NCBI GenBank assembly: GCA_029779845.1
Contig: JAKOZT010000122.1
Location: 1 to 63,613, forward strand
DNA: 63,613 bases
Direction of reading: 5' to 3'
From: Pseudomonadota bacterium
GTDB taxonomy: Bacteria; Pseudomonadota; Gammaproteobacteria; Burkholderiales; Burkholderiaceae_C
The translations under genes and the position numbers were made by a program. The notes beneath the pieces were generated by a model. That model was given only the letters and a program-made list of their open reading frames with translations, searched no databases and was not told the DNA's origin. Below, piece by piece: positions 32,801 through 43,064 of this stretch (position 1 is its first letter; each line of letters begins with the position of its first letter).

Positions 32801-33058
32801 TCAGGCCGCCGTCGCGGCCGAGGCGGCCAGGCAGGCGTTGCACTTACCCAGGCCCGGCAGGCGCGGGTCGGGCTTGCCGTCGCCGGTCTTGAAGTTGGCC
32901 TGGCAGCGGCGGCACACGTACATCTTCGAGCTGGACATCAGCGGGCGGATGCCGGGCTCGGCCGAGGGCCGCGCCGCCGTGTACTCCGCCTGGGTCTGGC
33001 GCAGCTTCATGGCCGGCGTTTCGGGCGGGGTCGGGGGCGTGGGGCGGCGTGTCGTCAT
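32801..33058 (-). CDS. Small zinc-ribbon-like hypothetical protein
   Basis: 85 residues. A Pro/Thr-rich basic N-terminus precedes two CxxC pairs, CRRC (about residues 49-52) and CNAC (about 73-76), likely to bind one zinc. It is convergent with vanB, 10 bp after its stop, and divergent from the HAD gene. GC and codon use are those of its neighbours. I do not recognise a named family. The two CxxC pairs, absence of better frames and tight fit between genes support it being real. Confidence 0.65.
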   Translation of the reverse strand: MTTRRPTPPTPPETPAMKLRQTQAEYTAARPSAEPGIRPLMSSSKMYVCRRCQANFKTGDGKPDPRLPGLGKCNACLAASAATAA

Positions 33059-33174
33059 GTCGCGGTCAATCCGAGGAAGGAGAGGCGAAGGTGGGGGGCT
33101 CTGGCGGCCCGTTCAATCCGCTATTGTCCCAGCTTTCGGAACCACCCTCGTAAACGGTTGAACAAGCCCCCCAC

Positions 33175-33774
33175 ATGACCCGTTCCGTGATCGCCCTGGA
33201 CGCCGACGGCGTGCTGCTCGACTACCACCTCGCCTACGCCGCCGCGTGGCAGCGCGCCTTCGGCGAATACCCCGCCGAGCGCGACCCGCAGGCCTACTGG
33301 CCGATGGACCGCTGGGCCGTGCCCGAGCTGCGCCTGTTCAAGCGCCGGCGCTTCCGCGCCGAGTTCGGCGAGCTGTTCTGGTCGACGGTGCCGGCGATTC
33401 CCGGCGCGCTCGACGCCTGCCACCGGCTGCGCGAGGCCGGCCACGAGCTGGTGTGCGTGTCGGCGCTGGAGGAGCGCTTCGAGGCCGCGCGGCTGCGCAA
33501 CCTGCGCGAGCTGGGCTTCCCGATCGAGCGCGTGATCGCCACCGGGCACCGCGAATCGGCGCGCAGCCCCAAGGCCGATGCGGTGGAGGCGATAGCCGCG
33601 GTGGCTTTCGTCGACGACTACCTGCCGTACTTCCGCGGCGTCGCCGGTGCCATCCACACCGCGCTGGTGACGCGGGCGCCGAACGGCAGCCCGAACGAAG
33701 GCCCGGAGCTGGGCCTGGCCAGCAGCGTGCACCAGGATCTCGCGGACTTCACGAGATCCTGGCTGTCGCGCTAG
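33175..33774 (+). CDS. HAD-superfamily hydrolase
   Basis: 199 residues. Nucleophile motif DADGVLLDY (Asp about residues 9 and 11), motif II-like Ser in VCVSALEE, motif III Lys in SARSPKADA, and motif IV Asp pair in VAFVDDYLPYF. This is a complete HAD phosphatase core with a small helical cap; the substrate is unknown. Its TAG stop touches the stop codon of the convergent hppA with no gap. Confidence 0.88.
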   Translation: MTRSVIALDADGVLLDYHLAYAAAWQRAFGEYPAERDPQAYWPMDRWAVPELRLFKRRRFRAEFGELFWSTVPAIPGALDACHRLREAGHELVCVSALEERFEAARLRNLRELGFPIERVIATGHRESARSPKADAVEAIAAVAFVDDYLPYFRGVAGAIHTALVTRAPNGSPNEGPELGLASSVHQDLADFTRSWLSR

Positions 33775-36267
33775 TTACTGCAGCGCAACCTCGACGCGGC
33801 GCGCCTGCGCGGCATCGCCGCTGCCGGTGAGCTGCTCGGGCTTCTTCAGCTCGATCTTGTCCTCGGCGATGCCGGCGGCCTTGAGCGCGTCGCGCACTGC
33901 GAAGGCGCGCTGCTTGGCGAGCTCCTCGTTCCTCGCCGGGTCGCCCGTGGCGTCGGTGTAGCCGCTGAGCACGGCGCGCTTGCCGTCGGCCACCGCCTTG
34001 GCCACGTCGGCCAGCGCGGCATCGGCGCCGCCGGCCAGCTCGGCCTTGCCGATGGCGAAGTAGAACTTCACCACGCCGTTCTCGACCACGAACGAGGCGC
34101 CGTCGGCGCTCGCCGCCGGAGCCGGCGCGGCCGCCGGCGCCACGGCGGCGTGGCTCGCCTCGGGCGCCTTGCTGGACGTGGACATCGGCAGCAGCGGCAC
34201 GATCAGCAGCGCCACCAGGTTGATGATCTTGATCAGCGGGTTGACGGCCGGGCCGGCGGTGTCCTTGTACGGGTCGCCGACGGTGTCGCCGGTGACGGCT
34301 GCCTTGTGCGTGTCGCCGCCCTTGTTGTGGGTGACGCCGGCTTCGTCCTTGAAGCCTTCCTCGATCAGCTTCTTGGCGTTGTCCCAGGCGCCGCCGCCGG
34401 TGCACATCGAGATCGCGACGAACAGGCCGGTGACGATGGTGCCCATCAGCAGGCCGCCGAGCGCGGCCGGACCGAGCAGCAGGCCGACCAGGATCGGCAC
34501 CACCACCGGCAGCAGCGACGGGATCATCATTTCCTTGATCGCCGCGGTGGTCAGCATGTCGACTGCCTTGCCGTACTCGGGCTTGCCGGTGCCTTCCATG
34601 ATGCCCTTGATCTCGCGGAACTGGCGCCGCACCTCGACCACCACCGAGCCCGCCGCGCGGCCGACGGCTTCCATCGCCATCGCGCCGAACAGGTAGGGGA
34701 TCAGGCCGCCGATGAACAGGCCGACGATCACGCGGTGGTCGGACAGGTCGAACGACAGCGACATGCCGCGTGCTTCCAGTGCGTGCGTGTAGTCGGCGAA
34801 CAGCACCAGCGCGGCCAGGCCGGCCGAGCCGATCGCGTAGCCCTTGGTCACCGCCTTGGTGGTGTTGCCCACCGCGTCGAGCGGATCGGTGATGTCGCGC
34901 ACGCTGCTGGGCAGCTCGGACATCTCGGCGATGCCGCCGGCGTTGTCGGTGATCGGGCCGTAGGCGTCGAGCGCGACGACGATGCCGGCCATGCTCAGCA
35001 TCGAGGTGGCCGCGATGGCGATGCCGTACAGGCCGGCCAGCGCGTAGGCGACGTAGATCGAGATGCAGATCAGCAGCACCGGCCAGGCGGTGGACTTCAT
35101 CGACACGCCCAGGCCGGCGATGATGTTGGTGCCGTGGCCGGTGGTCGAGGCCTGCGCGATGTGCTTGACCGGGCCGTACTGCGTGCCGGTGTAGAACTCG
35201 GTGATCCACACCAGCGCGGCGGTCAGCACCAGGCCGACCAGGCAGCTCAGCCACAGGCCGGTGGCGCCCACCGTCTTGCCGCCGGCGAGTTCGATCGGCT
35301 GCGGGAACATCGCCGAGCTGACGAACCAGAACGCGATCAGGCTCAGCACGCCGGCCACCGCCAGGCCCTTGTAGAGCGCCGGCATCACGTTGGTCATGCC
35401 GGGCTTGGCCTTGACGAAGAAGCAGCCGATGATCGACGCGATGATCGACACGCCGCCGAGCACCAGCGGGTAGACCACGCCGGTCATCGCGCCGCTGCCG
35501 GTGATCATGATCGCGCCCAGCGCCATCGTCGCGATCAGCGTCACGACGTAGGTCTCGAACAGGTCGGCGGCCATGCCGGCGCAGTCGCCCACGTTGTCGC
35601 CCACGTTGTCGGCAATCACCGCCGGGTTGCGCGGGTCGTCCTCGGGGATGCCGGCCTCGACCTTGCCCACCAGGTCGGCGCCGACGTCGGCGCCCTTGGT
35701 GAAGATGCCGCCGCCCAGCCGCGCGAAGATCGAGATCAGGCTCGAGCCGAAGGCCACGCCCAGCAGCGGCTTGAGCAGCGCCGACAGCGAGGTGCCGGCC
35801 TCGGGCGCCTTGCCGCCCGTGACCCACCAGAAGAAGAGGGCGACGCCGATCAGGCCCAGGCCCACCACCAGCATGCCGGTGATGGCGCCGCCCTTGAAGG
35901 CGACGTCCAGCGCCGGGCCGATGCCGCGGGTGGCGGCCTGCGCGGTGCGTACGTTGGCGCGCACCGAGATGTTCATGCCGATGAAGCCGCAGGCGCCCGA
36001 CAGCACCGCGCCGAGCACGAAGCCGATCGCGGTGGTGGTGCCGAGGAACACGGCGATCAGCACCGCGAGGATCACGCCGACGATGGCGATGGTCTTGTAC
36101 TGACGCGCCAGGTAGGCGGCCGCGCCCTGCTGGATCGCGCCGGCGATCTCCTGCATGCGCGCGTTGCCGGCGCTCTGGCCGAGGATCCAGCTTCGTTGCA
36201 CGAAGCCGTAGACGACGGCGGCCAGCCCGCAGGCGAGCGCGACGTATAGCGCCACGGTAGTGGACAT
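33775..36267 (-). CDS. hppA: Membrane-bound proton pyrophosphatase fused to a C-terminal OmpA-like domain
   Basis: 830 residues, about 130 longer than the family (about 690). Start ATG 36267 with AAGGAGA upstream. The multi-spanning core has the PPi-binding block [20 protein letters not shown] and [24 protein letters not shown] in the late core is the form associated with K+-independent H+-pumping enzymes. After the last membrane segment ([16 protein letters not shown], about residues 660-675) comes an Ala/Pro linker and, from about residue 705, an OmpA-like domain ([20 protein letters not shown] ... [15 protein letters not shown]). M-PPase C-termini face the periplasm, so the domain could bind peptidoglycan. 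The enzyme uses pyrophosphate to pump protons. Confidence 0.95.
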   Translation of the reverse strand: MSTTVALYVALACGLAAVVYGFVQRSWILGQSAGNARMQEIAGAIQQGAAAYLARQYKTIAIVGVILAVLIAVFLGTTTAIGFVLGAVLSGACGFIGMNISVRANVRTAQAATRGIGPALDVAFKGGAITGMLVVGLGLIGVALFFWWVTGGKAPEAGTSLSALLKPLLGVAFGSSLISIFARLGGGIFTKGADVGADLVGKVEAGIPEDDPRNPAVIADNVGDNVGDCAGMAADLFETYVVTLIATMALGAIMITGSGAMTGVVYPLVLGGVSIIASIIGCFFVKAKPGMTNVMPALYKGLAVAGVLSLIAFWFVSSAMFPQPIELAGGKTVGATGLWLSCLVGLVLTAALVWITEFYTGTQYGPVKHIAQASTTGHGTNIIAGLGVSMKSTAWPVLLICISIYVAYALAGLYGIAIAATSMLSMAGIVVALDAYGPITDNAGGIAEMSELPSSVRDITDPLDAVGNTTKAVTKGYAIGSAGLAALVLFADYTHALEARGMSLSFDLSDHRVIVGLFIGGLIPYLFGAMAMEAVGRAAGSVVVEVRRQFREIKGIMEGTGKPEYGKAVDMLTTAAIKEMMIPSLLPVVVPILVGLLLGPAALGGLLMGTIVTGLFVAISMCTGGGAWDNAKKLIEEGFKDEAGVTHNKGGDTHKAAVTGDTVGDPYKDTAGPAVNPLIKIINLVALLIVPLLPMSTSSKAPEASHAAVAPAAAPAPAASADGASFVVENGVVKFYFAIGKAELAGGADAALADVAKAVADGKRAVLSGYTDATGDPARNEELAKQRAFAVRDALKAAGIAEDKIELKKPEQLTGSGDAAQARRVEVALQ

Positions 36268-36507
36268 CTGGGGATCTCCTTCCTCTTTGCTTGGCTCTTG
36301 GATTGAATGGGGAAACTCGCAGGGGGCGTTCGCGCCGGCGCCGGCCGCGGCCCACCCCCCGGGCCCGCGGCATCCTAAGGGAAGGGCGGACATGCGGCAA
36401 TGGAGCCGCCGCGGGTTTTCCAGCCTTCCGTGCCTGGGATCAATATGTCAGGTGGCCGACAGTGCGCTGCATAGAATCGGGCGTTTTCGTCTGCCGTCAC
36501 GACTCCC

Positions 36508-37047
36508 ATGAGCCTGCACAACGTCACCCCGGGCCCCAAGGCCCCCGAAGAGTTCAACGTGATCATCGAGATCCCGATGAACGCCGACCCGATCAAGTAC
36601 GAGGTCGACAAGGAAACGGGTGCGATGTTCGTCGACCGCTTTATGACCACGGCGATGCACTACCCGTGCAACTACGGCTACGTGCCGATGACGCTGGCCG
36701 ACGACGGCGACCCGGTCGACGTGCTGGTGATCACGCCCTATGCGCTGACGCCCGGCGTGGTGGTCACCTGCCGGCCGCTTGGCGTGCTGAAGATGGACGA
36801 CGAGGCGGGCGGCGACGCTAAGCTGCTGGCGGTTCCGATTCCCAAGGTGTGCCCGATCTACAGCCACTGGCACAAGCCGGAAGACATCAACCAGATGCGC
36901 CTGAAGGCGATCCAGCACTTCTTCGAGCACTACAAGGACCTCGAAGCGGGCAAGTGGGTCAAGGTCCAGGGCTGGGAGGGCCCGGAGGCCGCCCAGGCCG
37001 AGGTCCGCAACGGCATCGCCGCCTACATGAAGAGCAAGAAGGGCTGA
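36508..37047 (+). CDS. ppa: Inorganic pyrophosphatase (soluble, family I)
   Basis: 179 residues, the normal bacterial length. Active-site signature [15 protein letters not shown] (three Asp), plus [18 protein letters not shown] and [16 protein letters not shown]. Hydrolyses pyrophosphate in the cytoplasm. It is divergent from the membrane pyrophosphatase across a 240-bp gap that holds a TAGAAT -10-like box at 36472-36477 and nothing else I can identify. Confidence 0.97.
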   Translation: MSLHNVTPGPKAPEEFNVIIEIPMNADPIKYEVDKETGAMFVDRFMTTAMHYPCNYGYVPMTLADDGDPVDVLVITPYALTPGVVVTCRPLGVLKMDDEAGGDAKLLAVPIPKVCPIYSHWHKPEDINQMRLKAIQHFFEHYKDLEAGKWVKVQGWEGPEAAQAEVRNGIAAYMKSKKG

Positions 37048-37136
37048 GGCTTCGCATCGGCGGCCGGCGCGGCCGCGGGATCTTTTCGGCGCGGCGGTGC
37101 TCCTACACTGCCGTCTCCGCCCAGCCCGTGCCCGCC

Positions 37137-39857
37137 ATGCTCCGATTCCTACGCGGTCTTGCCTTTCTCGTCCTCGGACTTCAGCTCGGTTTCGCCCAGG
37201 CGCAGCCGCTGCCGGCCGGCGTGCGCGCCGTCGGCTCGGTCGAGGGCATAGACGAATACCGCCTCGCCAACGGCCTGCAGCTGCTGCTGGTGGCCGACGA
37301 CTCCAAGCCGACCACCACCGTCAACCTGACCTACCACGTCGGCTCGCGCCACGAGAACTACGGCGAGACCGGCATGGCGCACCTGCTCGAGCACCTGATC
37401 TTCAAGGGCACGCCGACGCATCGCAACGTCTGGGCCGAGTTCGAGAAGCGCGGCCTCGCCGCCAACGGCAGCACCAGCTTCGACCGCACCAACTACACCG
37501 CGAGCTTCTCGGCCGACGCCGCCAACCTCGACTGGTACATCGGCTGGCTGGCCGACTCGATGGTGCACAGCTTCATCGCCAGGCGCGACCTCGACACCGA
37601 GATGACGGTGGTGCGCAACGAGATGGAGATGGGCGAGAACAACCCGCAGCGCATGCTCTACCAGCGCACGCTGGCGCTGATGTACGACTGGCACAACTAC
37701 GGCAAGGACGTGATCGGCGCGCGCAGCGACGTCGAGAACGTAGCCATCGGCCGCCTGCAGGCCTTCTACCGGCGCTACTACCAGCCCGACAACGCGACGC
37801 TGATCGTCTCGGGCAGCTTCGACACGGCGCGCGTGCTCGGGCGCGTCGCGGCCAGTTTCGGCGCGATAGCGAAGCCGCGCCGCGTGCTGCCGGCGCAGTA
37901 CACGCTCGACCCGGCGCAGGACGGCGAACGCAGCGTCGTGCTGCGCCGCGTCGGCGGGGCGCCGCTGCTGTTCGCCGGCTACCACGTGCCGCCCGCCGGC
38001 CACCCGGATGCGGCGGCGGTCGAGCTGCTGGCGCTGATCCTCGGCGACGCGCCCTCGGGCCGGCTGCACAAGGCGCTCACCGACAAGCAGCTCGCCGCCG
38101 GCACCTTCGGCGAGACGCTGGGGCTGGCCGAGCCCTCCGTGCTGCTGCTCGGCGCGCAATTGCCGCCGGGCGCCGACGCGCAGCCGGCGCGCGCCGCGAT
38201 GCTGGCGACCATCGAATCCTTCGCCGCCGAACCGGTCGGTGAGGCCGAACTGGGCCGCGCGCGCGCCAAGTGGCTGAAGAACTGGGAGCACACCTTCGAC
38301 AACCCTGAGGCGGTGGGCATGGTGCTGTCGGAGTCGGTGGCACAGGGCGACTGGCGGCTCTTCTTCCTGCAGCGCGACCGCGTGCGCGATGCGAAGCTGG
38401 CCGACGTGCAACGCGTCGCGCTGCAGTACCTGATCGCCGACAACCGCACCGTGGCCACCTACGTACCCACCGAGCAGCCGCAGCGCGCGCCGGCGCCGCA
38501 GCGCGTCGACATCGCGCAGGTGATGAAGGGCTTCAAGCCGGCGCCGGCGGCGGCGCGCGCCGAGGCCTTCGCCGCCACGCCGGCCAACATCGACGCGCGC
38601 ACGCAGCGCTTCGAGGTCGGCGGCCTGCGCGTCGCGGTGCTGCCCAAGGCGACCCGCGGCCAGGCGGCGCGCGCGGTGCTGACGCTGCGCTTCGGCGACG
38701 AAAAATCGCTTGACGGCCTCGCCGAGGTGGCCGACTTCACCGCTGCGCTGCTCGACAAGGGCAGCGCCACGCTGACGCGCGAGCAGGTGCAGGACCGGCT
38801 CGACGCGCTCAAGACCGAGATGGGCTTCCACGGCGCGCCGGGCCGCATCGACGTGACGATCGCCTCGCGCCGCGAGCACCTCGCCGATGCGATCGCGCTG
38901 GCCGCCGAGCTGCTGCGCCGCCCCGCCTTCCCGGCCGACGCCTTCGATGAGGTGCGGCGCCAGACGCTCACCGCGATCGAGTCGCAGCGCAAGGAGCCCG
39001 ATGCGCTGGCCGAGAACGCGCTCGGCCGCATCGGCAACCCGTACCCGCGCGGCGACGTGCGCCACGTGCGCAGCTTCGACGAGATGGTGCAGGACGTGAA
39101 CGGTGTGACGCTGGAGAAGATCCGCGACTTCCACCAGCGCTTCTACGGCGCGGCGCGCGGCGAGTTCGGCGCTGCCGGCGACCTCGACGTGGCGCAGCTG
39201 CGCGCGGCGCTCGAGCGCGGCTTCGGCGACTGGAAAACCGGCGCGCCCTACACGCGCGTGCCGCGGCCCTTCGTCGCGCCGGTGCCGCAGCGCCTGGTGA
39301 TCGCCACGCCCGACAAGCAGAACGCCACGCTGGCGGCCAAGCTGCCGCTGCCGCTGTCGGACCGCGACGCCGACTACCCGGCGCTGACGCTGGCGAACTA
39401 CCTGCTCGGCCTGGGCGGCAACTCGCGGCTGTGGCGGCGCATCCGCGAGAGCGAAGGCCTGTCGTACGACGTGCGCAGCACGGTCAACTGGAATTCGCGC
39501 GAGGCGCATTCGATCTGGACCGCCGGCGCGATCTTTGCGCCGCAGAACGGCGCCAAGGTCGAGAAGGCGCTGCGCGAGGAGATCGCGCGTGCGCTGAAGG
39601 ACGGCTTCAGCGCGCAGGAGCTGGCCGAGGGCCAGCGCGGGCTGCTCAACTTCCGCCGCCTGTCGCGCGCGCAGGATGCCGGCATCGCGGCGACGCTGGC
39701 GAGCAACCTCGACCTCGACCGCACGTATGCCTATTCGCAGCAGGTCGACGAGGCGATCGCCAAGGCGACGCTCGCGCAGGTCAACGCGGCGCTGCGCAAG
39801 TACATCAAGCCCGAGGACATCGCCCTCGTGCTGGCGGGCGACTTCAAGCAGCCTTGA
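37137..39857 (+). CDS. M16-family zinc peptidase, two-domain, exported
   Basis: 906 residues. ATG 37137 gives a signal peptide (MLRFLRGLAFLVLGLQLG ... AQA). The first M16 half carries the inverted zinc motif HLLEH (in MAHLLEHLIFKG, about residue 84) and the distal Glu in NEMEMGEN. The second half (from about residue 490) lacks HxxEH, as usual for the inactive half of pitrilysin/insulinase-type enzymes. Likely periplasmic proteolysis. A TACACT box lies about 30 bp upstream. The end overlaps the convergent gene by 14 bp. Confidence 0.92.
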   Translation: MLRFLRGLAFLVLGLQLGFAQAQPLPAGVRAVGSVEGIDEYRLANGLQLLLVADDSKPTTTVNLTYHVGSRHENYGETGMAHLLEHLIFKGTPTHRNVWAEFEKRGLAANGSTSFDRTNYTASFSADAANLDWYIGWLADSMVHSFIARRDLDTEMTVVRNEMEMGENNPQRMLYQRTLALMYDWHNYGKDVIGARSDVENVAIGRLQAFYRRYYQPDNATLIVSGSFDTARVLGRVAASFGAIAKPRRVLPAQYTLDPAQDGERSVVLRRVGGAPLLFAGYHVPPAGHPDAAAVELLALILGDAPSGRLHKALTDKQLAAGTFGETLGLAEPSVLLLGAQLPPGADAQPARAAMLATIESFAAEPVGEAELGRARAKWLKNWEHTFDNPEAVGMVLSESVAQGDWRLFFLQRDRVRDAKLADVQRVALQYLIADNRTVATYVPTEQPQRAPAPQRVDIAQVMKGFKPAPAAARAEAFAATPANIDARTQRFEVGGLRVAVLPKATRGQAARAVLTLRFGDEKSLDGLAEVADFTAALLDKGSATLTREQVQDRLDALKTEMGFHGAPGRIDVTIASRREHLADAIALAAELLRRPAFPADAFDEVRRQTLTAIESQRKEPDALAENALGRIGNPYPRGDVRHVRSFDEMVQDVNGVTLEKIRDFHQRFYGAARGEFGAAGDLDVAQLRAALERGFGDWKTGAPYTRVPRPFVAPVPQRLVIATPDKQNATLAAKLPLPLSDRDADYPALTLANYLLGLGGNSRLWRRIRESEGLSYDVRSTVNWNSREAHSIWTAGAIFAPQNGAKVEKALREEIARALKDGFSAQELAEGQRGLLNFRRLSRAQDAGIAATLASNLDLDRTYAYSQQVDEAIAKATLAQVNAALRKYIKPEDIALVLAGDFKQP

Positions 39858-41016
39858 AGGGGCTGCGTTCGTTCAGCTCGTCGAGGTAGCGCTCGACGCC
39901 GCCGCCCTCGGCGGCGAGGAAGTCGGCCACCGCGCGCGCGAACTGCGGGTGCGCGAGCCAGTGCGCCGAGTGCGTGGCCACCGGCAGCAGGCCGCGCGCC
40001 ATCTTGTGCTCGCCCTGCGCGCCGCCCTCGAAGCGGCGGTAGCCGCGCGCGATGCACCACTGCAGCGGCTGGTAGTAGCAGGCCTCGAAATGCAGGCAGG
40101 GCACGGCCTCGACCGCGCCCCAGTAGCGGCCGTAGGCGATGCGCCGCTGCGGGTCGATCGCCACCAGCGAGCAGGCGATGCGCTCGCCGTTGCGGTGCGC
40201 GACGAACAGCAGCCAGTGCGCAGGCATCGTCGCGGCCATGCGCGCGAAGAAGTCGCGCGTCAGGTAGGGCGTGGAGCGGTGGGCACGGTAGGTGAGGGTG
40301 TAGCAGCGGTGGAAGAAGTCCCAGTCTGCCGCGGTGATCGCTTCGCCTTCGAGGATCTCGAACGCGACGCCGGCCTCGCCGACGCGGCGTCGCTCCTGCT
40401 GGATCTTCTTGCGCTTGTCGCGTTGCAGCCCGGCGAGGAAAGCGGCGAAGTCGGCGTAGGGCGATTCCACCGGGTTGCGCCAGTGGAACTGCACGTTGGA
40501 ACGCAGCAGCCAGCCTTCGGCGAGCGCGGCGTCGCGGTCGGCTTCCGACATGAAGAGCAGGTGCGCCGACGAAAGCTGCTGCTGCCGCGCGATCTCGCGC
40601 ACGGCGCGCAGCAGCGTGCGGCGCTCGGCCTCGCCGCGCGCCAGCAGCCGCGCGCCCGGCACCGGCGTGAACGGCACCGCGCCGAGCAGCTTGGGGTAGT
40701 AGGTCAGGCCGTGGCGCTGGTAGGCATCGGCCCAGGCCCAGTCGAACACGTATTCGCCGTAGGAGTGGCTCTTCAGGTAGAGCGGCGCGGCGCCGGCCAG
40801 CGTTTCGCCGTCGTGCAGCGTCACGAACAGCGGCTGCCAGCCGGTGGCGCGCGTCGCGCTGCCGGAGTCGTGCAGCGCGGCGAGGTATTCGTGGCGCAGG
40901 AACAGCGTCGCCTCGGGCTCGGCCGCGAGCAGCGCGTTCCACGCGCCCGCCTCGATGCGCGAGGGCTCGTCGTGGACGCGGATAACATAGCCGTCCACTC
41001 CTTCGCCGCGCCCCAT
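39844..41016 (-). CDS. GNAT-like acyltransferase, peptidoglycan-related DUF482/COG3146 family
   Basis: 390 residues if it starts at ATG 41016; GTG 40998 (384 residues) is an alternative because the ATG overlaps the nadE start codon on the other strand. Features of the family: SLPFxPV-like VPFTPVPGARLL, LQRDKRKKIQQERRRV, and a FemAB/GNAT-like second half with AMLDP-type RIAYGRYWGA and HKMARGLLPVATHSAHW. No membrane segment. Such proteins are annotated as N-acetyltransferases or peptidogalycan biosynthesis proteins without proven substrate. Confidence 0.82.
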   Translation of the reverse strand: MGRGEGVDGYVIRVHDEPSRIEAGAWNALLAAEPEATLFLRHEYLAALHDSGSATRATGWQPLFVTLHDGETLAGAAPLYLKSHSYGEYVFDWAWADAYQRHGLTYYPKLLGAVPFTPVPGARLLARGEAERRTLLRAVREIARQQQLSSAHLLFMSEADRDAALAEGWLLRSNVQFHWRNPVESPYADFAAFLAGLQRDKRKKIQQERRRVGEAGVAFEILEGEAITAADWDFFHRCYTLTYRAHRSTPYLTRDFFARMAATMPAHWLLFVAHRNGERIACSLVAIDPQRRIAYGRYWGAVEAVPCLHFEACYYQPLQWCIARGYRRFEGGAQGEHKMARGLLPVATHSAHWLAHPQFARAVADFLAAEGGGVERYLDELNERSPFKAA

Positions 41017-42688
41017 GTCAGCTCGCCCGCCCGTCAAAGTCGCCCTCGCGCAGATCAACGTGACGGTGGGCGACATCGCCGGCAACGCGCAGCGCATCGT
41101 CGAATTCGCGCGCCGCGCGCACGCGCAGGGCGCGCGGCTGGTGCTGTTCCCCGAGCTGAGCCTGTGCGGCTATCCGCCGGAAGACCTGCTGCTGCGCCCG
41201 GCCTTCATGCGCGCCTGCGCCGAGGCACTGGCCGGCGTCGCGAAGTCGCTGGCCGATCTCGAAGGCTTGCACGTGGTGGTGGGGCATCCGCATCAGTTCG
41301 GTGAGCGCGGCGATGTTAGGTCCAAGTCGCTGGCGGTGCAGCAGCGCTTCAATGCCGCCTCGCTGCTGGCGGGGGGGCGCATCGCCGCCACCTACTGCAA
41401 GCGCGAGCTGCCCAACTACCAGGTGTTCGACGAGCGGCGCTACTTTGCTTCGGGCCGCGATGCGGGGCAGGCGCCGGTGGTGTTCGAGGTCGACGGAACG
41501 AAGTTCGGCGTGCTGATCTGCGAAGACGCCTGGTTCGACGAGCCGGCCGCCGTCGCCAAAGCCGCTGGCGCCGACGTGCTGTGCGTGCTCAACGCCTCGC
41601 CTTTCCACCTCGGCAAGCTCGACGAGCGCGAGCAGCGCATGGCCGAGCGCGCGCGCCAGGTCGGTGCGCCGCTGCTGTACTCGCACCTCACCGGCGCGCA
41701 GGACGAGGTGGTGTTCGATGGCGCTTCGTTCGCGGTCGATGCGCAGGGCGTGGTGTGCGCGCGCGCGGCGATGTTCGAGGAGGCGCTGACGCTGGTCGAG
41801 GTGGATGGGGGCGCCCTTCGCGGTTCCATCGCCGCCGTGCCCGCGCTCGAAGCGCAGGCCTGGGCCGCGCTGGTGACCGGCGTGCGCGACTACATCGTCA
41901 AGAACGGCTTCCCCGGCGCGATCATCGGCCTGTCGGGTGGCATCGACTCGGCGCTGGTGCTGGCGATCGCGGTCGACGCGCTCGGCGCCGACAAGGTGCG
42001 CACCGTGATGATGCCTTCACCGTACACCGCCGACATCTCCTGGATCGACGCGCGCGACATGGCGCAGCGCCTGGGCGTGCGCTACGACGAGATCTCCATC
42101 GTGCCGATGTTCGACGCCTTCCGCGCCAGCCTCGCGGGCGAGTTCGCCGGCCTGCCCGAAGACACCACCGAGGAGAACATCCAGGCGCGCATCCGCGGCA
42201 CGCTCTTGATGGCGCTGTCGAACAAGTTCGGCGCCATCGTGCTGACCACCGGCAACAAGAGCGAGATGGCCACCGGCTACTGCACGCTCTACGGCGACAT
42301 GGCGGGCGGCTTCGCGGTCATCAAGGACGTCGCCAAGACGCTGGTGTATCGCCTCGCGAACTGGAGGAACGCGCAGGGGCGCGAGGTGATCCCGCAGCGC
42401 ATCATCACGCGGCCGCCCTCGGCCGAACTGCGCCCCGACCAGACCGACCAGGACAGCCTGCCGCCCTACGAGGTGCTCGACGCCATCCTCGAGCGCTACA
42501 TGGAAGACGACCAGTCCATCGAGGAGATCGTCGCGGCCGGCTTCGCGCGCACCGACGTGGAGCGCGTGACGCGCCTCATCAAGGTGAACGAATACAAGCG
42601 CCGCCAGGCGCCGGTGGGCATCCGCATCACGCACCGCGCTTTCGGGCGGGATTGGCGCTACCCGATCACCTCGAAATTCCGCGCCTGA
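41015..42688 (+). CDS. nadE: Glutamine-dependent NAD+ synthase
   Basis: 557 residues. N-terminal nitrilase-type glutaminase with the Glu-Lys-Cys triad visible (LFPELSLCGYPPEDLL; CKRELPNYQVF; VLICEDAWF) and C-terminal synthetase with the ATP-pyrophosphatase loop GLSGGIDSALVLA (from about residue 306), then TTGNKSEMATGYCTLYGD. Converts nicotinate adenine dinucleotide to NAD+ using glutamine nitrogen. glnB, the nitrogen signal protein, follows 37 bp later. Confidence 0.97.
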   Translation: MSARPPVKVALAQINVTVGDIAGNAQRIVEFARRAHAQGARLVLFPELSLCGYPPEDLLLRPAFMRACAEALAGVAKSLADLEGLHVVVGHPHQFGERGDVRSKSLAVQQRFNAASLLAGGRIAATYCKRELPNYQVFDERRYFASGRDAGQAPVVFEVDGTKFGVLICEDAWFDEPAAVAKAAGADVLCVLNASPFHLGKLDEREQRMAERARQVGAPLLYSHLTGAQDEVVFDGASFAVDAQGVVCARAAMFEEALTLVEVDGGALRGSIAAVPALEAQAWAALVTGVRDYIVKNGFPGAIIGLSGGIDSALVLAIAVDALGADKVRTVMMPSPYTADISWIDARDMAQRLGVRYDEISIVPMFDAFRASLAGEFAGLPEDTTEENIQARIRGTLLMALSNKFGAIVLTTGNKSEMATGYCTLYGDMAGGFAVIKDVAKTLVYRLANWRNAQGREVIPQRIITRPPSAELRPDQTDQDSLPPYEVLDAILERYMEDDQSIEEIVAAGFARTDVERVTRLIKVNEYKRRQAPVGIRITHRAFGRDWRYPITSKFRA

Positions 42689-42698
42689 CTACACTTAG

Positions 42699-43064
<366 letters not shown>

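Noticed and set aside
34150..36249. A 699-codon open frame on the plus strand opposite hppA
   Set aside because: It is an antisense shadow caused by high GC third positions. The translation is low-complexity His/Asp/Arg/Ala with no domain, while the minus strand encodes a complete pyrophosphatase. The same holds for the other long frames opposite fadB-like, pheT, ilvB and RND genes.
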